Below are positions 13,885 through 22,487 of a stretch of 28,245 bases of DNA, piece by piece. Positions within the stretch are counted from its first letter, which is position 1. Each line of letters begins with the position of its first letter. The translations under genes were made by a program, and so were the position numbers. This DNA comes from a virus. The notes beneath the pieces are model-generated. The model did no database searches, was not told the DNA's origin, and saw only the letters and a list, made by a program, of their open reading frames with translations. The stretch covers positions 1-28,245 of IMG/VR virus record IMGVR_UViG_3300035698_013865, one strand, 5' to 3'.

Positions 13885-16521
13885 TTACACCATCCGAACT
13901 TCGCCGCCGAGTTTCAACTTGGCGGTAATTTGCTCAATCGCCCACGGATTAATCGAACCACTTTTGCTGTCGATCCGCAACACGGCGGCGTAGCCCCGCG
14001 CCCGAGGTCTGGCTCGTTTCCCCGAACCCGCAATCCAAGAACCCGTGAACCGCGTGATGTTGGACGCCTTCGCCTCCTCCACCGCCTCTTGGCCAGTTTT
14101 TCCGACATAGAGATTCCAAGTTATGTCGCCGCCGTTGCTGTCGAGTATCGCGGACAATTCCAGCAGTTGCCCGTCGTGATCGACGTTGCCCAGGCGAAAC
14201 GGTCCGATCAGGGCGTAATTGCTAATTTCGGTCAATTCGTCTTGAGCCGCTGCCTTATGCGGGCGGCGCAGCCATCCATCGGCGTTACCGATCCACATGC
14301 CGCGGTCAATGCTGATCTCACTTTCGCGATCGAAAGCAGAAGTGGGAGCGAAGGCGTCCGGAAGCTGATCTCTGAAAAACCCCTTGGTGCGCCAATCGAA
14401 CCACCAGTGTTTGAGCGAGCCGTGGCCCAACGGCGACAGGTAAATGTGGATGCCAAGGTTCTCGGTGTCGAACGCCATGAACACTTCATACTGGGTCGGA
14501 TCGACGTTCAGGAGCGCTTTCGGAAGCTGATTGCGCGAAAGCGATTCGGGAACAGAACTGGCACTTGGCGACAATGCGTAAAGCCCATCGCGAGACAGAA
14601 AGATCAGCCATTGGTCTGGAGTACGACACCACGCTTGCGGCCCGATGACTCCCGTGTTTCCCAGCGAATCTACCCGCCCGCCGTAGGTCGGATCGCCGCG
14701 CATAACCCAAAGGGTTTTGCTGCAACCGAAGATCAGATAGTCTTCCATGCTGGGGATCAACGCTGTAATGTGATCGCCCATGCGGCCGCTTTCGGACAAA
14801 ACAGACACCCGGGCGGCGCCAACATCTTCCGCAGCGTAATCCCAATCAAACGGATCACCTTGGCGACAGGCGTACCACGTAGTCCCTTCAGCCAGGAATA
14901 TCCGATCACTGAACTTGGCGATATGACTTGACGATGCCGGCAATTGCCCCTCTGTTACCAGCGAAGCCCAATACGAAATGGTTTCAGCGATCGGATCGTA
15001 CACTTTCAACGAACCGCTTCTGATTATGCCTTCAGCCCTATAATGCGTGCAAAGAGCCGATTCCGCGCCAGTCCAGTGTCCCAATCCATCCAATCGCTGG
15101 ACTTTCAGCCATGTCGGGCTTACTGGATCAAAATCCCAAAGAATCCCGGTAATTCGATAAGTCCCCTCGACACCGTTGGGGCCAGCTCCAGGCCTGGTAA
15201 ACCTTATTGTTACCGAATCGCCATAAGTAAAAAGTGCAAGCTCAGCTTCCGTTAATGCGTCCATACACTCGATCGCGTTGCTTTCGTAAGACATGTGATA
15301 GTACGCTTCGATAATCGGCCTCAAATATAAAGCGTCGTGCTGGGGATTGGCGATGAAAAGCTTTTGCTCGTAATCGACTGCCCGGAACGATTTGCCAGGG
15401 TCGAGCCTGGCAGCACACGGGATGATGGACATCCCCCCGCGGATGTCTTCGGCATACAAAAAACTCCCTTTGCTGCCAACGGTGATGTTGCGAACTTTCG
15501 GAGCTTGGTTTGAAACCGCATCACCTTCAGTTACCACGTCGCCTGAATCGACGGCGGGCCGCGTCCGGTAACGCACGTCGAAATGGTCCGCGACGCACAC
15601 TCCTCCGACAGCGAGGGCCGTCATAGCAAACCCGACTCCGTAACCCCAAATATTGGCGTAAAGGAGTCCGCCAGCAACCCCAGACGAATCGCCAGATGCA
15701 AGCGTTAAGCCGTTGGCCAGCAACTCCCATTCAACGTAATCGTCGGCGTAGGACAATGAACCTCGATTCCACGAAATTACCAACTGAAGCAGAATCGGGA
15801 CCGGGCCGTGCAGGTTGATTGCACCTTCACTGTCGTTGGCTTCGTTCCCGCCTCGGCAGTAATCCACAGTGCCGGTAATGGTTCCGGCGGCCCCTCCATC
15901 CGGGTTAATCACAACCGTTGCCCGAATTCCCTCTTTAGTCGTGCCCGAATAAGGGGACTCGTAATTCAATCCATCATCAGTCAACCTCAGCGATGAAAAG
16001 ATTTCATAGCTATTGCTGGTATACGCGCCTTCGTGCGGCAAGATTCGCAAGCTGTAAACGCTGGTGATTCCGCTCGTAATGCCATCCTTGGTGTACGGGT
16101 GGATCTGCAATTCATCCGCGGGCCGAATGGTTCCACCCATCTGGCTGGGATACGCGACGCTGACCTTGCCATCGGCAACGCCTGTCGGCAATCCGCCGGC
16201 AATCCAGCTTTCAGCTTGCCAGACGTCGCCCAGGGAATCGCCGTCGAAGTCTTCTTGCCACAACTCGAACGCCCGGTCGCCTGACGCCAAATAGCGCACG
16301 TTCGCCAACATGCGAACCGGCGTACGCGATCCGGTCAATCTCGACATTCCGCAGCGGGAGTAGCCCGGGCGGCGTCCAAGCCGTGCCCGCTCCTCCAGCA
16401 CGTCAATCGGGCGCACGTTCAGAGCCGCCGGCGTCGTATACGGCGGCTGGCTCTGAAAGGCTACGCTGTGACTTTCGCCCTTAAGCGGCGGCAGTAGCGT
16501 TATTCTGCGAGTCCTCGCCAT
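13885..16521 (-). CDS. Tail nozzle (tail tubular B / P22 gp10-like) with inserted lectin-like domain
   Basis: 878 residues. The start is ATG 16521, which shares its A with the upstream TAA (TAATG), replacing a longer frame that begins inside the upstream gene with unlikely Arg-rich sequence. The N-terminus (20-60) 'PPYTTPAALNVRPIDVLEER...GRRPGYSR' is typical of podovirus nozzle proteins. Residues about 88-320, beginning 'EDFDGDSLGDVW', look like a concanavalin-type jelly roll inserted after the N-terminal segment. From 330 on, repeated strands such as 'FSDRIFLAEGTTWYACRQGDPFDW', 'DYLIFGCSKTLWVMRGDP' and 'QWLIFLSRDGLYALSP' indicate a beta-propeller, as in P22 gp10 and T7 gp12. Nearby are adaptor and appendage genes. 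Expected to form the hexameric exit tube for DNA. Confidence 0.85.
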   Translation of the reverse strand: MARTRRITLLPPLKGESHSVAFQSQPPYTTPAALNVRPIDVLEERARLGRRPGYSRCGMSRLTGSRTPVRMLANVRYLASGDRAFELWQEDFDGDSLGDVWQAESWIAGGLPTGVADGKVSVAYPSQMGGTIRPADELQIHPYTKDGITSGITSVYSLRILPHEGAYTSNSYEIFSSLRLTDDGLNYESPYSGTTKEGIRATVVINPDGGAAGTITGTVDYCRGGNEANDSEGAINLHGPVPILLQLVISWNRGSLSYADDYVEWELLANGLTLASGDSSGVAGGLLYANIWGYGVGFAMTALAVGGVCVADHFDVRYRTRPAVDSGDVVTEGDAVSNQAPKVRNITVGSKGSFLYAEDIRGGMSIIPCAARLDPGKSFRAVDYEQKLFIANPQHDALYLRPIIEAYYHMSYESNAIECMDALTEAELALFTYGDSVTIRFTRPGAGPNGVEGTYRITGILWDFDPVSPTWLKVQRLDGLGHWTGAESALCTHYRAEGIIRSGSLKVYDPIAETISYWASLVTEGQLPASSSHIAKFSDRIFLAEGTTWYACRQGDPFDWDYAAEDVGAARVSVLSESGRMGDHITALIPSMEDYLIFGCSKTLWVMRGDPTYGGRVDSLGNTGVIGPQAWCRTPDQWLIFLSRDGLYALSPSASSVPESLSRNQLPKALLNVDPTQYEVFMAFDTENLGIHIYLSPLGHGSLKHWWFDWRTKGFFRDQLPDAFAPTSAFDRESEISIDRGMWIGNADGWLRRPHKAAAQDELTEISNYALIGPFRLGNVDHDGQLLELSAILDSNGGDITWNLYVGKTGQEAVEEAKASNITRFTGSWIAGSGKRARPRARGYAAVLRIDSKSGSINPWAIEQITAKLKLGGEVRMV

Positions 16522-16763
16522 TACGTGACCTGCGCTACCCAACTCGGTGCAGTGCCTTCGCCGGCATCTTCTTCGTTGATGTAGAGGGTCTCGTCGTCGG
16601 CGCCGTCGATCTTGATGAAAATGGCGCCCTTCGCCCAGATCGTTGTCACCGGAAGGGCGGTTCCCCACCCGAACAAATTCCCCTTGCCTGGAATGTAGAT
16701 GATGTTCCCCGACTGTTCGAATTCGCCATTCGCCAAAGTGTGTTGAATATTGTGCAGTCCCAT
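16521..16763 (-). CDS. Small beta-rich phage protein (80 aa)
   Basis: AAGGAGAG precedes ATG 16763. The protein is 'GIIYIPGKG'-like: a short strand 'NIIYIPGKGNLFGW', then 'WAKGAIFIKIDG' and 'ETLYINEEDAGEGTAPSWVAQV'. The GAIFI...YINE.G...W pattern is common in small proteins beside capsid and connector genes of tailed phages, where they may decorate or stabilise the particle. Translation is coupled to the nozzle gene by TAATG. Function not established. Confidence 0.72.
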   Translation of the reverse strand: MGLHNIQHTLANGEFEQSGNIIYIPGKGNLFGWGTALPVTTIWAKGAIFIKIDGADDETLYINEEDAGEGTAPSWVAQVT

Positions 16764-16776
16764 GAGAAATCTCTCC

Positions 16777-17142
16777 TTACCAAATGTTCCGCGGACGCAT
16801 CCAGATTTGAAGCGTGCCGCTGTCGTCGCCTAAAATAAACAAACTCGTACCGCCAAGCGTCTTCGCCGGGATAGTCAACCTTTCGCCGGCAGCTACCGTC
16901 AAGAAATCGCCGCCCGATTCCATTCGTACCTCAAGGCCCTTTGTCCCCCGAAACATGATCTCGCTCAGGCCGTCTGGAATCACATATTCTATCTCAACTA
17001 TGTCGATATCATCCGCGACCACCATGACTATTTGATCCGGATTGCTCGGATCGGAAAAAGGCGGATCCGGATCACCCGGCGACTCGAAGAAAAGGAGGAA
17101 GCCCAAAATCATGCCAAGGAAAAGAAAGGCGCTCAAAATCAT
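16777..17142 (-). CDS. Membrane-anchored copy of a small beta-domain protein
   Basis: 121 residues; ATG overlaps the upstream stop as ATGA. A single N-terminal TM helix (ILSAFLFLGMILGFLLFF, 2-19) is followed by an acidic, Pro-rich linker (SPGDPDPPFSDPSNPD) and a beta domain. The domain part lines up by eye with the neighbouring 97-aa protein: 'YVIPDGLSEIMFRGTKG' against 'YTIPDRTIDIRFRASGG', then 'ESGGDFLTVAAGERLTIPA' against 'ESAGDVFGIADGVTLAIEG'. The two genes therefore look like a tandem duplication in which one copy has gained a membrane anchor. Function unknown. Confidence 0.7.
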   Translation of the reverse strand: MILSAFLFLGMILGFLLFFESPGDPDPPFSDPSNPDQIVMVVADDIDIVEIEYVIPDGLSEIMFRGTKGLEVRMESGGDFLTVAAGERLTIPAKTLGGTSLFILGDDSGTLQIWMRPRNIW

Positions 17143-17432
17143 GTCAGCAAACCCGTTATGCAGAAAATTTGCAGATCAACATCTTCACTATCTGTCCCTT
17201 CCGCCACATCTACTCCATTGAAATACAGAATGTGCCCACCCGATCGACCCTCGATCGCCAACGTAACGCCGTCAGCGATTCCAAATACATCGCCCGCGGA
17301 TTCGCTTGCAACCTGCAAAGGGCCGCCGGAAGCTCGAAACCTGATGTCAATCGTACGATCTGGAATCGTGTAAGCGGTTTCCGCCTCGCCGGCCAGCATG
17401 TCTACGTTGCTGATTGTCAATGCATCAGCCAT
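17139..17432 (-). CDS. Small beta-domain protein (97 aa), paralogue of next gene
   Basis: GGGAG precedes ATG 17432. The protein is soluble and acidic, with 'TIPDRTIDIRFRASGGPLQVA' and 'GGHILYFNGVD' strands. It has no signal or TM segment, unlike the paralogue directly downstream, which it overlaps by 4 bases (ATGA). It lies between the adaptor and nozzle genes, so it may be a virion accessory protein. No family was recognised. Confidence 0.7.
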   Translation of the reverse strand: MADALTISNVDMLAGEAETAYTIPDRTIDIRFRASGGPLQVASESAGDVFGIADGVTLAIEGRSGGHILYFNGVDVAEGTDSEDVDLQIFCITGLLT

Positions 17433-17444
17433 TTCCGAAACTCC

Positions 17445-18446
17445 CTAATAAGAAACACCGTTGTACGTAGTCAACCCTTCGGTGCGGAACGCTCTTCGCC
17501 CGCCGTCAGAATTATCCGAATTATAGCCAAGCGATTCCGGTGCGGATGCCCGGCGATCTTTGCCGAGGCTGCCCGCAAGTCGTTGCGCGAATTCCGCTTG
17601 CTTGTCTTTTTCCCCATCGTTGAATCGCTTTTCGGCCGCGGCCAGGACAGAAGCCTTGATCGTGTTGGAATGCACCGCCCCGCCCAGCGGGTAAGGATTG
17701 TCGGCCGACAATTTGTTACTCGGGATCGCGTTGGTTTTATAGAGCAACGAGTAATACGTGTCGGGCGTCGGGTACAACAGCAAATTGAATCGTTGGCCGG
17801 CGCTGCTGTCGCTCGTTAGCCATTCAACCGCGGCATGCGTTGGCCGGCCGGTACGTGTTCCATCGTTGCGTCTCTTGCGAATGACTTCCCGCGACGTGAG
17901 TACAATCGACGGTCTTTGTACGGACCCGTCGTCCTCAAACATCAGGTCGCCTTCAGCGCCGGCAAAGGAATCCGGCAAACGATAATCGCCAGCACTGAGC
18001 GAACAAGTCCTGTTCGTGCTGGTCGCGTTCCCCGTAACCTTGATGACGGCCGCCGACACATACTCTGAAATAACAAAACTGCCAATGTCCATGACGAGGA
18101 ACGTCAGGCCGACCATCGACGGATAAAACGAGCCGGTCGAGCATGTTGCTGTAAGCGTCGTGGCGTCGGTTTCCGCATCATATACGCCCGTGACCGTCCT
18201 GACCTCTGAATCTGCCGTCAGGGCCGCCCATACGTCAAGCAGAGCCGTAGGCTTGAGGAACGACCACTCGTAATCGATTGGTGCATAGAGGAAGTCGCGA
18301 TAGCCGTCCTGGACGCAAATGTCTGCCTGCGTCGCCTCGTCTGCGGTCAAGCCCTCAGCCACGCTCCCGAAATAATCCCAGCCCAGGAACATGGCGACTT
18401 CTCGCATTAAATCGAGGTACGTCAGCGTCAATCCAGATTCGGCCAT
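17445..18446 (-). CDS. Head-tail adaptor (tail tubular A / gp4-gp11-type) candidate
   Basis: 333 residues from ATG 18446, with AGAGGGAA upstream; the GTG one codon earlier is a weaker start. The N-terminus 'TYLDLMREVAMFLGW' and 'ADICVQDGYRDFLYAP' is the helical opening of phage adaptor proteins. The C-terminal part 'FNLLLYPTPDTYYSLLYKTNAIP', then 'SNTIKASVLAAAEKRFND', is the typical end, with a beta hairpin and a long helix. A variable beta insert (about 70-150) rich in Thr and Val lies between. The position between capsid and nozzle genes fits a ring joining portal to nozzle. Confidence 0.78.
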   Translation of the reverse strand: MAESGLTLTYLDLMREVAMFLGWDYFGSVAEGLTADEATQADICVQDGYRDFLYAPIDYEWSFLKPTALLDVWAALTADSEVRTVTGVYDAETDATTLTATCSTGSFYPSMVGLTFLVMDIGSFVISEYVSAAVIKVTGNATSTNRTCSLSAGDYRLPDSFAGAEGDLMFEDDGSVQRPSIVLTSREVIRKRRNDGTRTGRPTHAAVEWLTSDSSAGQRFNLLLYPTPDTYYSLLYKTNAIPSNKLSADNPYPLGGAVHSNTIKASVLAAAEKRFNDGEKDKQAEFAQRLAGSLGKDRRASAPESLGYNSDNSDGGRRAFRTEGLTTYNGVSY

Positions 18447-18467
18447 CACATTTCCCTCTGTGCTCGA

Positions 18468-18995
18468 CTACAAGCCGAGCGGATTCTGCGTCGGATCCTG
18501 CTTCTGAGTCATGGAGGAGTCGTACAGCCGTTCAGCGGCAGCCGGCGGCGGCGCGCAGACGGCCGGGTCCGCCGATTTATCGATAACCGGCTTGGGTGAA
18601 TGATGCTCCGGTCCCGTCTCGGGTATTTCGGACGCCTCCTCTTCTTCCTCCCAACCGGACTCGTCGCCAGATTCTTCCTCGGGCTCCGGTTCCGGTTGGG
18701 AGGGCGGCTGTACGGGCTCGTGAGTGTCACACTCGCCCATGTTCAGGAGTTCGGCGTCGATGTTCAGCAGGTCGGCCTTCAGATTATTCAGTTCGGCCCA
18801 GATCGCACACAGCATCGCGACGCGCGGCGGAGCCGAAAATGCGATGCCACAGTCGAGCATGTCGCCGCACCTCTTGACTCGCCAGTAGAACGTCAGGAGG
18901 TCGGGCGGAAGGGATTCTTCATCCTTGAGTCCCAACATCCGCTTGAACAATTCTGCCGTGTGGTGCTCCATTTCAGGAAAATTAACAATGTCCAT
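18468..18995 (-). CDS. Acidic accessory protein with Pro/Glu-rich tail
   Basis: 175 residues from ATG 18995, preceded by GAGG with 9-base spacing. Longer frames upstream run through a stem-loop and are unlikely, and ATG 19010 lacks a ribosome binding site. Residues 1-95 are helical ('MEHHTAELFKRMLGLKDEE', 'LLTFYWRVKRCGDMLDCGI'). From about 98 it becomes Pro/Glu/Ser-rich with a run of Glu ('GWEEEEEASEIPE'), including one copy of the polypurine motif. It lies between the decoration and adaptor genes. No family recognised. Confidence 0.65.
   Translation of the reverse strand: MDIVNFPEMEHHTAELFKRMLGLKDEESLPPDLLTFYWRVKRCGDMLDCGIAFSAPPRVAMLCAIWAELNNLKADLLNIDAELLNMGECDTHEPVQPPSQPEPEPEEESGDESGWEEEEEASEIPETGPEHHSPKPVIDKSADPAVCAPPPAAAERLYDSSMTQKQDPTQNPLGL
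18630..18653 (-). repeat. Homopurine tract + GGAGGCGTCC, copy 3 (acidic accessory gene)
   Basis: Core at 18639-18630, preceded by GGGAGGAAGAAGA. It encodes EEEEEASE. Confidence 0.6.
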
Positions 18996-19025
18996 CGTAT
19001 GTCGCCTCATGATGAAAGTCAGCCG

Positions 19026-19054
19026 CCGAGGCCCCCGAACGCCGAGGGCCTCGG
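19026..19054 (-). terminator. GC-rich hairpin after the decoration gene (weak terminator or mRNA end)
   Basis: A 9-bp perfect stem (CCGAGGCCC 19026-19034 with GGGCCTCGG 19046-19054) lies 19 bases past the stop at 19073. No U-tract follows on the minus strand, so a partial terminator or an mRNA-stabilising end is more likely than a full stop. Confidence 0.4.
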
Positions 19055-19072
19055 AACGGCTTGATTTACTGC

Positions 19073-20323
19073 TTACGCGTACATCTGCGCGACGCGAATC
19101 CAATCCACATCGAGATTCGCGGGCGCCGAAGTCTGATCGACGTGGGCCGCCAAGCAGATTCCGAGCCCTTTTCCGGCCGTGGGAACCTTCGTCGGATCAA
19201 CGTGTGCGGTCCCCGCGACGCCGTTCACGTACGGCGTGACGGTCTGAACGCCAGCAGGCCATGTCACCTTGAAGCCGAGCTTGACCCAGGTTGCATCGAC
19301 CAGGGCAGCGGCGGCGCCGGTTGTGATTTTCTTAATATCCATTTTCGACGTGATGAACTCCAACGTCGCGGCCGTCGTTCCACTGTGCGAGTAAAACCCG
19401 ATCTTGTCCTCGATGTCATCGACAACACCGGAAGCGTGCATGGCCGCAACCGTGCCAATCAACCCAATGAAGAATTGATCGGGCGTGGTGTCGATGTCCG
19501 TCATGCGGACGCGAGCCTCAAACCACAACTCGCTCAGCGAAGTCGTGACGAACTGCGCTCCCCGAAACATCACGGTCAACCCATCGTCGGCCGAGGCGTT
19601 CGCCTCAGAACTGATTCGCAACGCCCCGCCAACGAAATCCACCACCGACGCCGTCAGCCCCGATGTAACTTCGGTCTGAATGTACTCGGCAACTTCAGTC
19701 GTCGAAGTTCCCGTTACCGGAATCTTCGGGTTAAGGAAATCTTCGAAGTATGCTTGTCCGAGATGCTGTTGGTTCTTGATAAGATTCCAGGGGCAATCTT
19801 TCCAAATCGTTGGCGATGCGCCCTTTCCTGCATCGGTGTCGAGGAAGCCATCGATTCTCGACGGACCGCCGACCAGCTCCACCAGGACCGTGCCTGACGT
19901 GCTGCTTCGATCGGCCGTCTGAAGTGCTCGCGCCAAGATTTCTGAACCCGAACCTAACGCGGTAAATGTACCCGCGTCATTCAGGCTCAGCAGCGTGACG
20001 CCGATCGTGCAAGACTGATCGGTGTACACCATGCAACAACTGCCCGGCGTCGCAATCTCGATCACTTGCCCGCCAGTCTTGGCGAGGTAAGCCTGTGTCG
20101 CAACCCCAGCGAAATCGCTGACATTGTCCTCGTTGGGCAGTTCGACTCGGTGATCCCGCTCGCCGCAAGCCTCTGTAGCGAGTTGGCCGGCTATAGCCCC
20201 GACGAAATCCCGCTCATAGCAGAATCCCTGGCCTTTCACGACGGCCGCGTCGCCCGTGTATTCAACCTTGCGGAGCCCGATCCCCGGCTGGCTCCCATGT
20301 TTGGCAATTCCTGTGTAAGTCAT
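19073..20323 (-). CDS. Capsid decoration-type protein with C-terminal lectin/LamG-like domain
   Basis: 416 residues. ATG 20323 is chosen because AAGGAG lies 8 bases upstream and the frame upstream is the antisense-like shadow of the capsid gene. Residues 1-55 ('VEYTGDAAVVKGQGFCYERD') resemble DUF2190-like decoration modules. Residues about 240-416 ('LWFEARVRMTDIDTTPDQFFIGLIG', 'TWVKLGFKVTWP', 'VTPYVNGVAGTAHV', 'LDVDWIRVAQMY') are a concanavalin-type jelly roll as found in polysaccharide-binding proteins. The gene directly follows the capsid gene, the usual place of a decoration or head-fibre protein. Binding of a host-surface or environmental sugar is inferred. Confidence 0.75.
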   Translation of the reverse strand: MTYTGIAKHGSQPGIGLRKVEYTGDAAVVKGQGFCYERDFVGAIAGQLATEACGERDHRVELPNEDNVSDFAGVATQAYLAKTGGQVIEIATPGSCCMVYTDQSCTIGVTLLSLNDAGTFTALGSGSEILARALQTADRSSTSGTVLVELVGGPSRIDGFLDTDAGKGASPTIWKDCPWNLIKNQQHLGQAYFEDFLNPKIPVTGTSTTEVAEYIQTEVTSGLTASVVDFVGGALRISSEANASADDGLTVMFRGAQFVTTSLSELWFEARVRMTDIDTTPDQFFIGLIGTVAAMHASGVVDDIEDKIGFYSHSGTTAATLEFITSKMDIKKITTGAAAALVDATWVKLGFKVTWPAGVQTVTPYVNGVAGTAHVDPTKVPTAGKGLGICLAAHVDQTSAPANLDVDWIRVAQMYA

Positions 20324-20373
20324 TTTATTACTCCTTGAAATCGAATTTTCAGTTTCAGTTCCGCCAAGGCTTT

Positions 20374-21414
20374 CTAGTCCTTGTACAGAATCGCCAAACG
20401 ACGACGATTCTTGCAGAAGAAGTTGTAACTCGTGTCGACGTTGCAGCGGATCACGTTGGGCTGTCGCGGGTCGCCGGCCGTCGGTTTCGTCAGCCGCATA
20501 AACCAGCCGCGAAGGAAGAACGGGAAGAATACCGCCCAGTTGATGAACAGGATCGGGTTGGTCGTGTCGGCGTCGAGGAACGGAGCCCACTTGATCGGGT
20601 TGCCGCGGAAAGTCATGCGGCCCGCATAATTCTGGAGTTCAGAACCATGGTTCTCGTTGCGTGCCTCGCCCAACTCTTCGAGCGCCTGCTTCGTCTCGTA
20701 ATTGACGTAGATCGCGTAGTCGTCGGCTCCCTGCTGGTTCTGGGGCATGTCGGTCGGCGACACGAAATGGATGTGGTCGTAAGCGTTTCCCATTTTGCGA
20801 AGCAGATCAGCTTTCGTGACGTGGGAATAAGTCCCGGTCCAGTTGCGCCACTTGGGATGCGTGACAGACGACAGACCGCCGTAGCCGCTGGCGAATCCCG
20901 CCGGATTACCGCCGTAGAACCCTTCGCTGGCATTTCGCACCAGCGACATGTAGACGCCCCAGGGCGTCGTCACGTCGTCCGAGTTCTCAGGCTTGCTCCA
21001 GAAGTCGGTCTCGATTCGCTCAACCAACGACGCCATCGAATCGGCATGCCGAACCTTGATGATGTCCACGATCTGTTCGTCGCCTTGGTTCATGTCCGGC
21101 TCGCGCAGGTCGAACGAATAGTTCGTGTTGACATGTCGCATCGGCACGCGAACGCTCGTCAGCACGTCCTGGACGTCGTAAGTGTTTTCCTGGAACAGGC
21201 CGACGTTCTTGGCCGCTCCGGAGTGTTTGGTCATTACGGTTGTCTTCCAACCACGCCCGCCGGCAAACTGGACCTTCTTTTTCTTCAGGATTTGCGGGAC
21301 CGCATGGAACTCCTGAAGATCGTGGACTAAATCGGTCCACACGAATTTGTCTTCTTTGTCGCGCGTCGCTACCACCATGTCGGTGATCGCATCCACGGTC
21401 AGTTCTGTCGCCAT
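20374..21414 (-). CDS. Major capsid protein candidate (HK97-type)
   Basis: 346 residues, with GAAGGAG before ATG 21414. It follows the scaffold candidate and precedes the decoration protein, the canonical place for the capsid gene. It opens 'ELTVDAITDMVVATRDKED' and has 'KKKKVQFAGGRGWKTTV', then 'NYSFDLREPDMNQGDEQIVD' and 'WTGTYSHVTKADLLRKM', a beta-helix-beta pattern of HK97-fold shells. The C-terminus 'MRLTKPTAGDPRQPNVIRC' and 'YNFFCKNRRRLAILY' is also typical for a capsid of uncultured podoviruses. The assignment rests on gene order plus fold-like features. Confidence 0.82.
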   Translation of the reverse strand: MATELTVDAITDMVVATRDKEDKFVWTDLVHDLQEFHAVPQILKKKKVQFAGGRGWKTTVMTKHSGAAKNVGLFQENTYDVQDVLTSVRVPMRHVNTNYSFDLREPDMNQGDEQIVDIIKVRHADSMASLVERIETDFWSKPENSDDVTTPWGVYMSLVRNASEGFYGGNPAGFASGYGGLSSVTHPKWRNWTGTYSHVTKADLLRKMGNAYDHIHFVSPTDMPQNQQGADDYAIYVNYETKQALEELGEARNENHGSELQNYAGRMTFRGNPIKWAPFLDADTTNPILFINWAVFFPFFLRGWFMRLTKPTAGDPRQPNVIRCNVDTSYNFFCKNRRRLAILYKD

Positions 21415-21455
21415 TTGAAGCTCCTTCTATTCGATGCCCGTTCGGGCCGCGTCAA

Positions 21456-22478
21456 TCAGTCAATGCCGTGTCTCTTTTTGACATCGCGAATTGCCTGAAG
21501 CTGTGCATTGCGCACAGCCTCGGGGTCGTTGCGGTCATAAGTCGCAGGGCGGCGTTCGCGATTGGCGGGTTTGGGTGATTTCGCCCCTTCCCAGTCGTCG
21601 CGTTTCTTGGCTAAATCGGCGGCCTTCTTGGCGTGTTTTTCTATTTCGTCTCCGAATTCGCTTTGGATCGCTCGCTTGAACAGCGTTTCGATCGGCGGCT
21701 TTTTTCCCGGGTCGCGCGAACGTGACATGGTCTCGAATTGATCCATCGCTTCCGCGATCGCTTGGCGATGCTGGTGGGCGTCGCCTGACGGATCGAGTTC
21801 CAACGTGTTCCCGTCACCGAAGAATTCGGGATTGCCGACGTCGGCAATCAACTTGTCGAACGACCGCAACGCTTCCCGCTGATGCGGTAGCATAACCGCC
21901 GCCGGGGCGTCGCTCTGTCGCGAAGCTTCCAGTTCGGCCAGCCGTTCGTTCTGTCGTTTAATGAAGTTGTTTTGATACTTGATGTACTCGACGATTTCGG
22001 GGTCGTGCCCGTCTTCGTCAATCTCCGGCGGCTCGTAAGCCGCGGGCGGATCAACTTTGTCGGACTCGCTCGGTTTGTCGTCCATCGTCGCGGTGGAAGC
22101 GGCGTCCTTGCGAATGCGTTGCAGGTGCGCCTTGTCCATCCGGGCCAACATCTTCCCGGCTTCCTCGGCGCCCATCTTGCGCAATTCGTCTTCGCCAACG
22201 TCCCAGTCACGAGCCTGCGTAAGCAGACCTTCATCGAATTCGGGCTTCTCTTCAGGCTTTTTCTGCCCAGATTCGGAATCATCCCCCTGGTTTTCAACCG
22301 TACTGCTATCATCCCCCGCGTCCTCGCCGACAGGTTCGTAGTCTGACGGCTCAGTGATTTCGTTTGTGGCGCCGGATTGGGCTTCCTTCTCTGCCTCGGC
22401 GTTGACTTTATTGACGACGTCGCCGGGGTAAATGTTCTTTTTCGGCGACTCTGCGGCGGATTCCATGATGCTTGCCAT
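21456..22478 (-). CDS. Scaffolding protein candidate
   Basis: 340 residues from ATG 22478 (MASIMES), because GGA at 22490-22488 is 9 bases upstream. The in-frame ATG at 22487 would have GGA touching it, which is too close. The protein is highly charged: acidic residues 35-80 (Asp/Glu/Ser, 'EDAGDDSSTVENQGDDSESG'), coiled-coil segments near 'YIKYQNNFIKRQNERLAELEA', and a basic C-terminal tail 'DRNDPEAVRNAQLQAIRDVKK'. No Cys and no membrane segment. This composition and the place between portal and capsid genes are those of a phage scaffold. A terminator-like hairpin lies right in front of it. Confidence 0.8.
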   Translation of the reverse strand: MASIMESAAESPKKNIYPGDVVNKVNAEAEKEAQSGATNEITEPSDYEPVGEDAGDDSSTVENQGDDSESGQKKPEEKPEFDEGLLTQARDWDVGEDELRKMGAEEAGKMLARMDKAHLQRIRKDAASTATMDDKPSESDKVDPPAAYEPPEIDEDGHDPEIVEYIKYQNNFIKRQNERLAELEASRQSDAPAAVMLPHQREALRSFDKLIADVGNPEFFGDGNTLELDPSGDAHQHRQAIAEAMDQFETMSRSRDPGKKPPIETLFKRAIQSEFGDEIEKHAKKAADLAKKRDDWEGAKSPKPANRERRPATYDRNDPEAVRNAQLQAIRDVKKRHGID

Positions 22479-22487
22479 TGTGCTCAT

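Noticed and set aside
13930-14931. 333-codon plus-strand frame
   Set aside because: Antisense to the tail nozzle gene, whose beta-propeller motifs are clear; no ribosome site.
16522-16668. 49-codon upstream extension of the nozzle gene
   Set aside because: Arg/His-rich sequence in another frame of the 80-aa gene; ATG 16521 with TAATG coupling is better supported.
20324-20590. 89-codon upstream extension of the decoration protein
   Set aside because: It overlaps the 3' end of the capsid gene in another frame, and ATG 20323 has a strong AAGGAG site.
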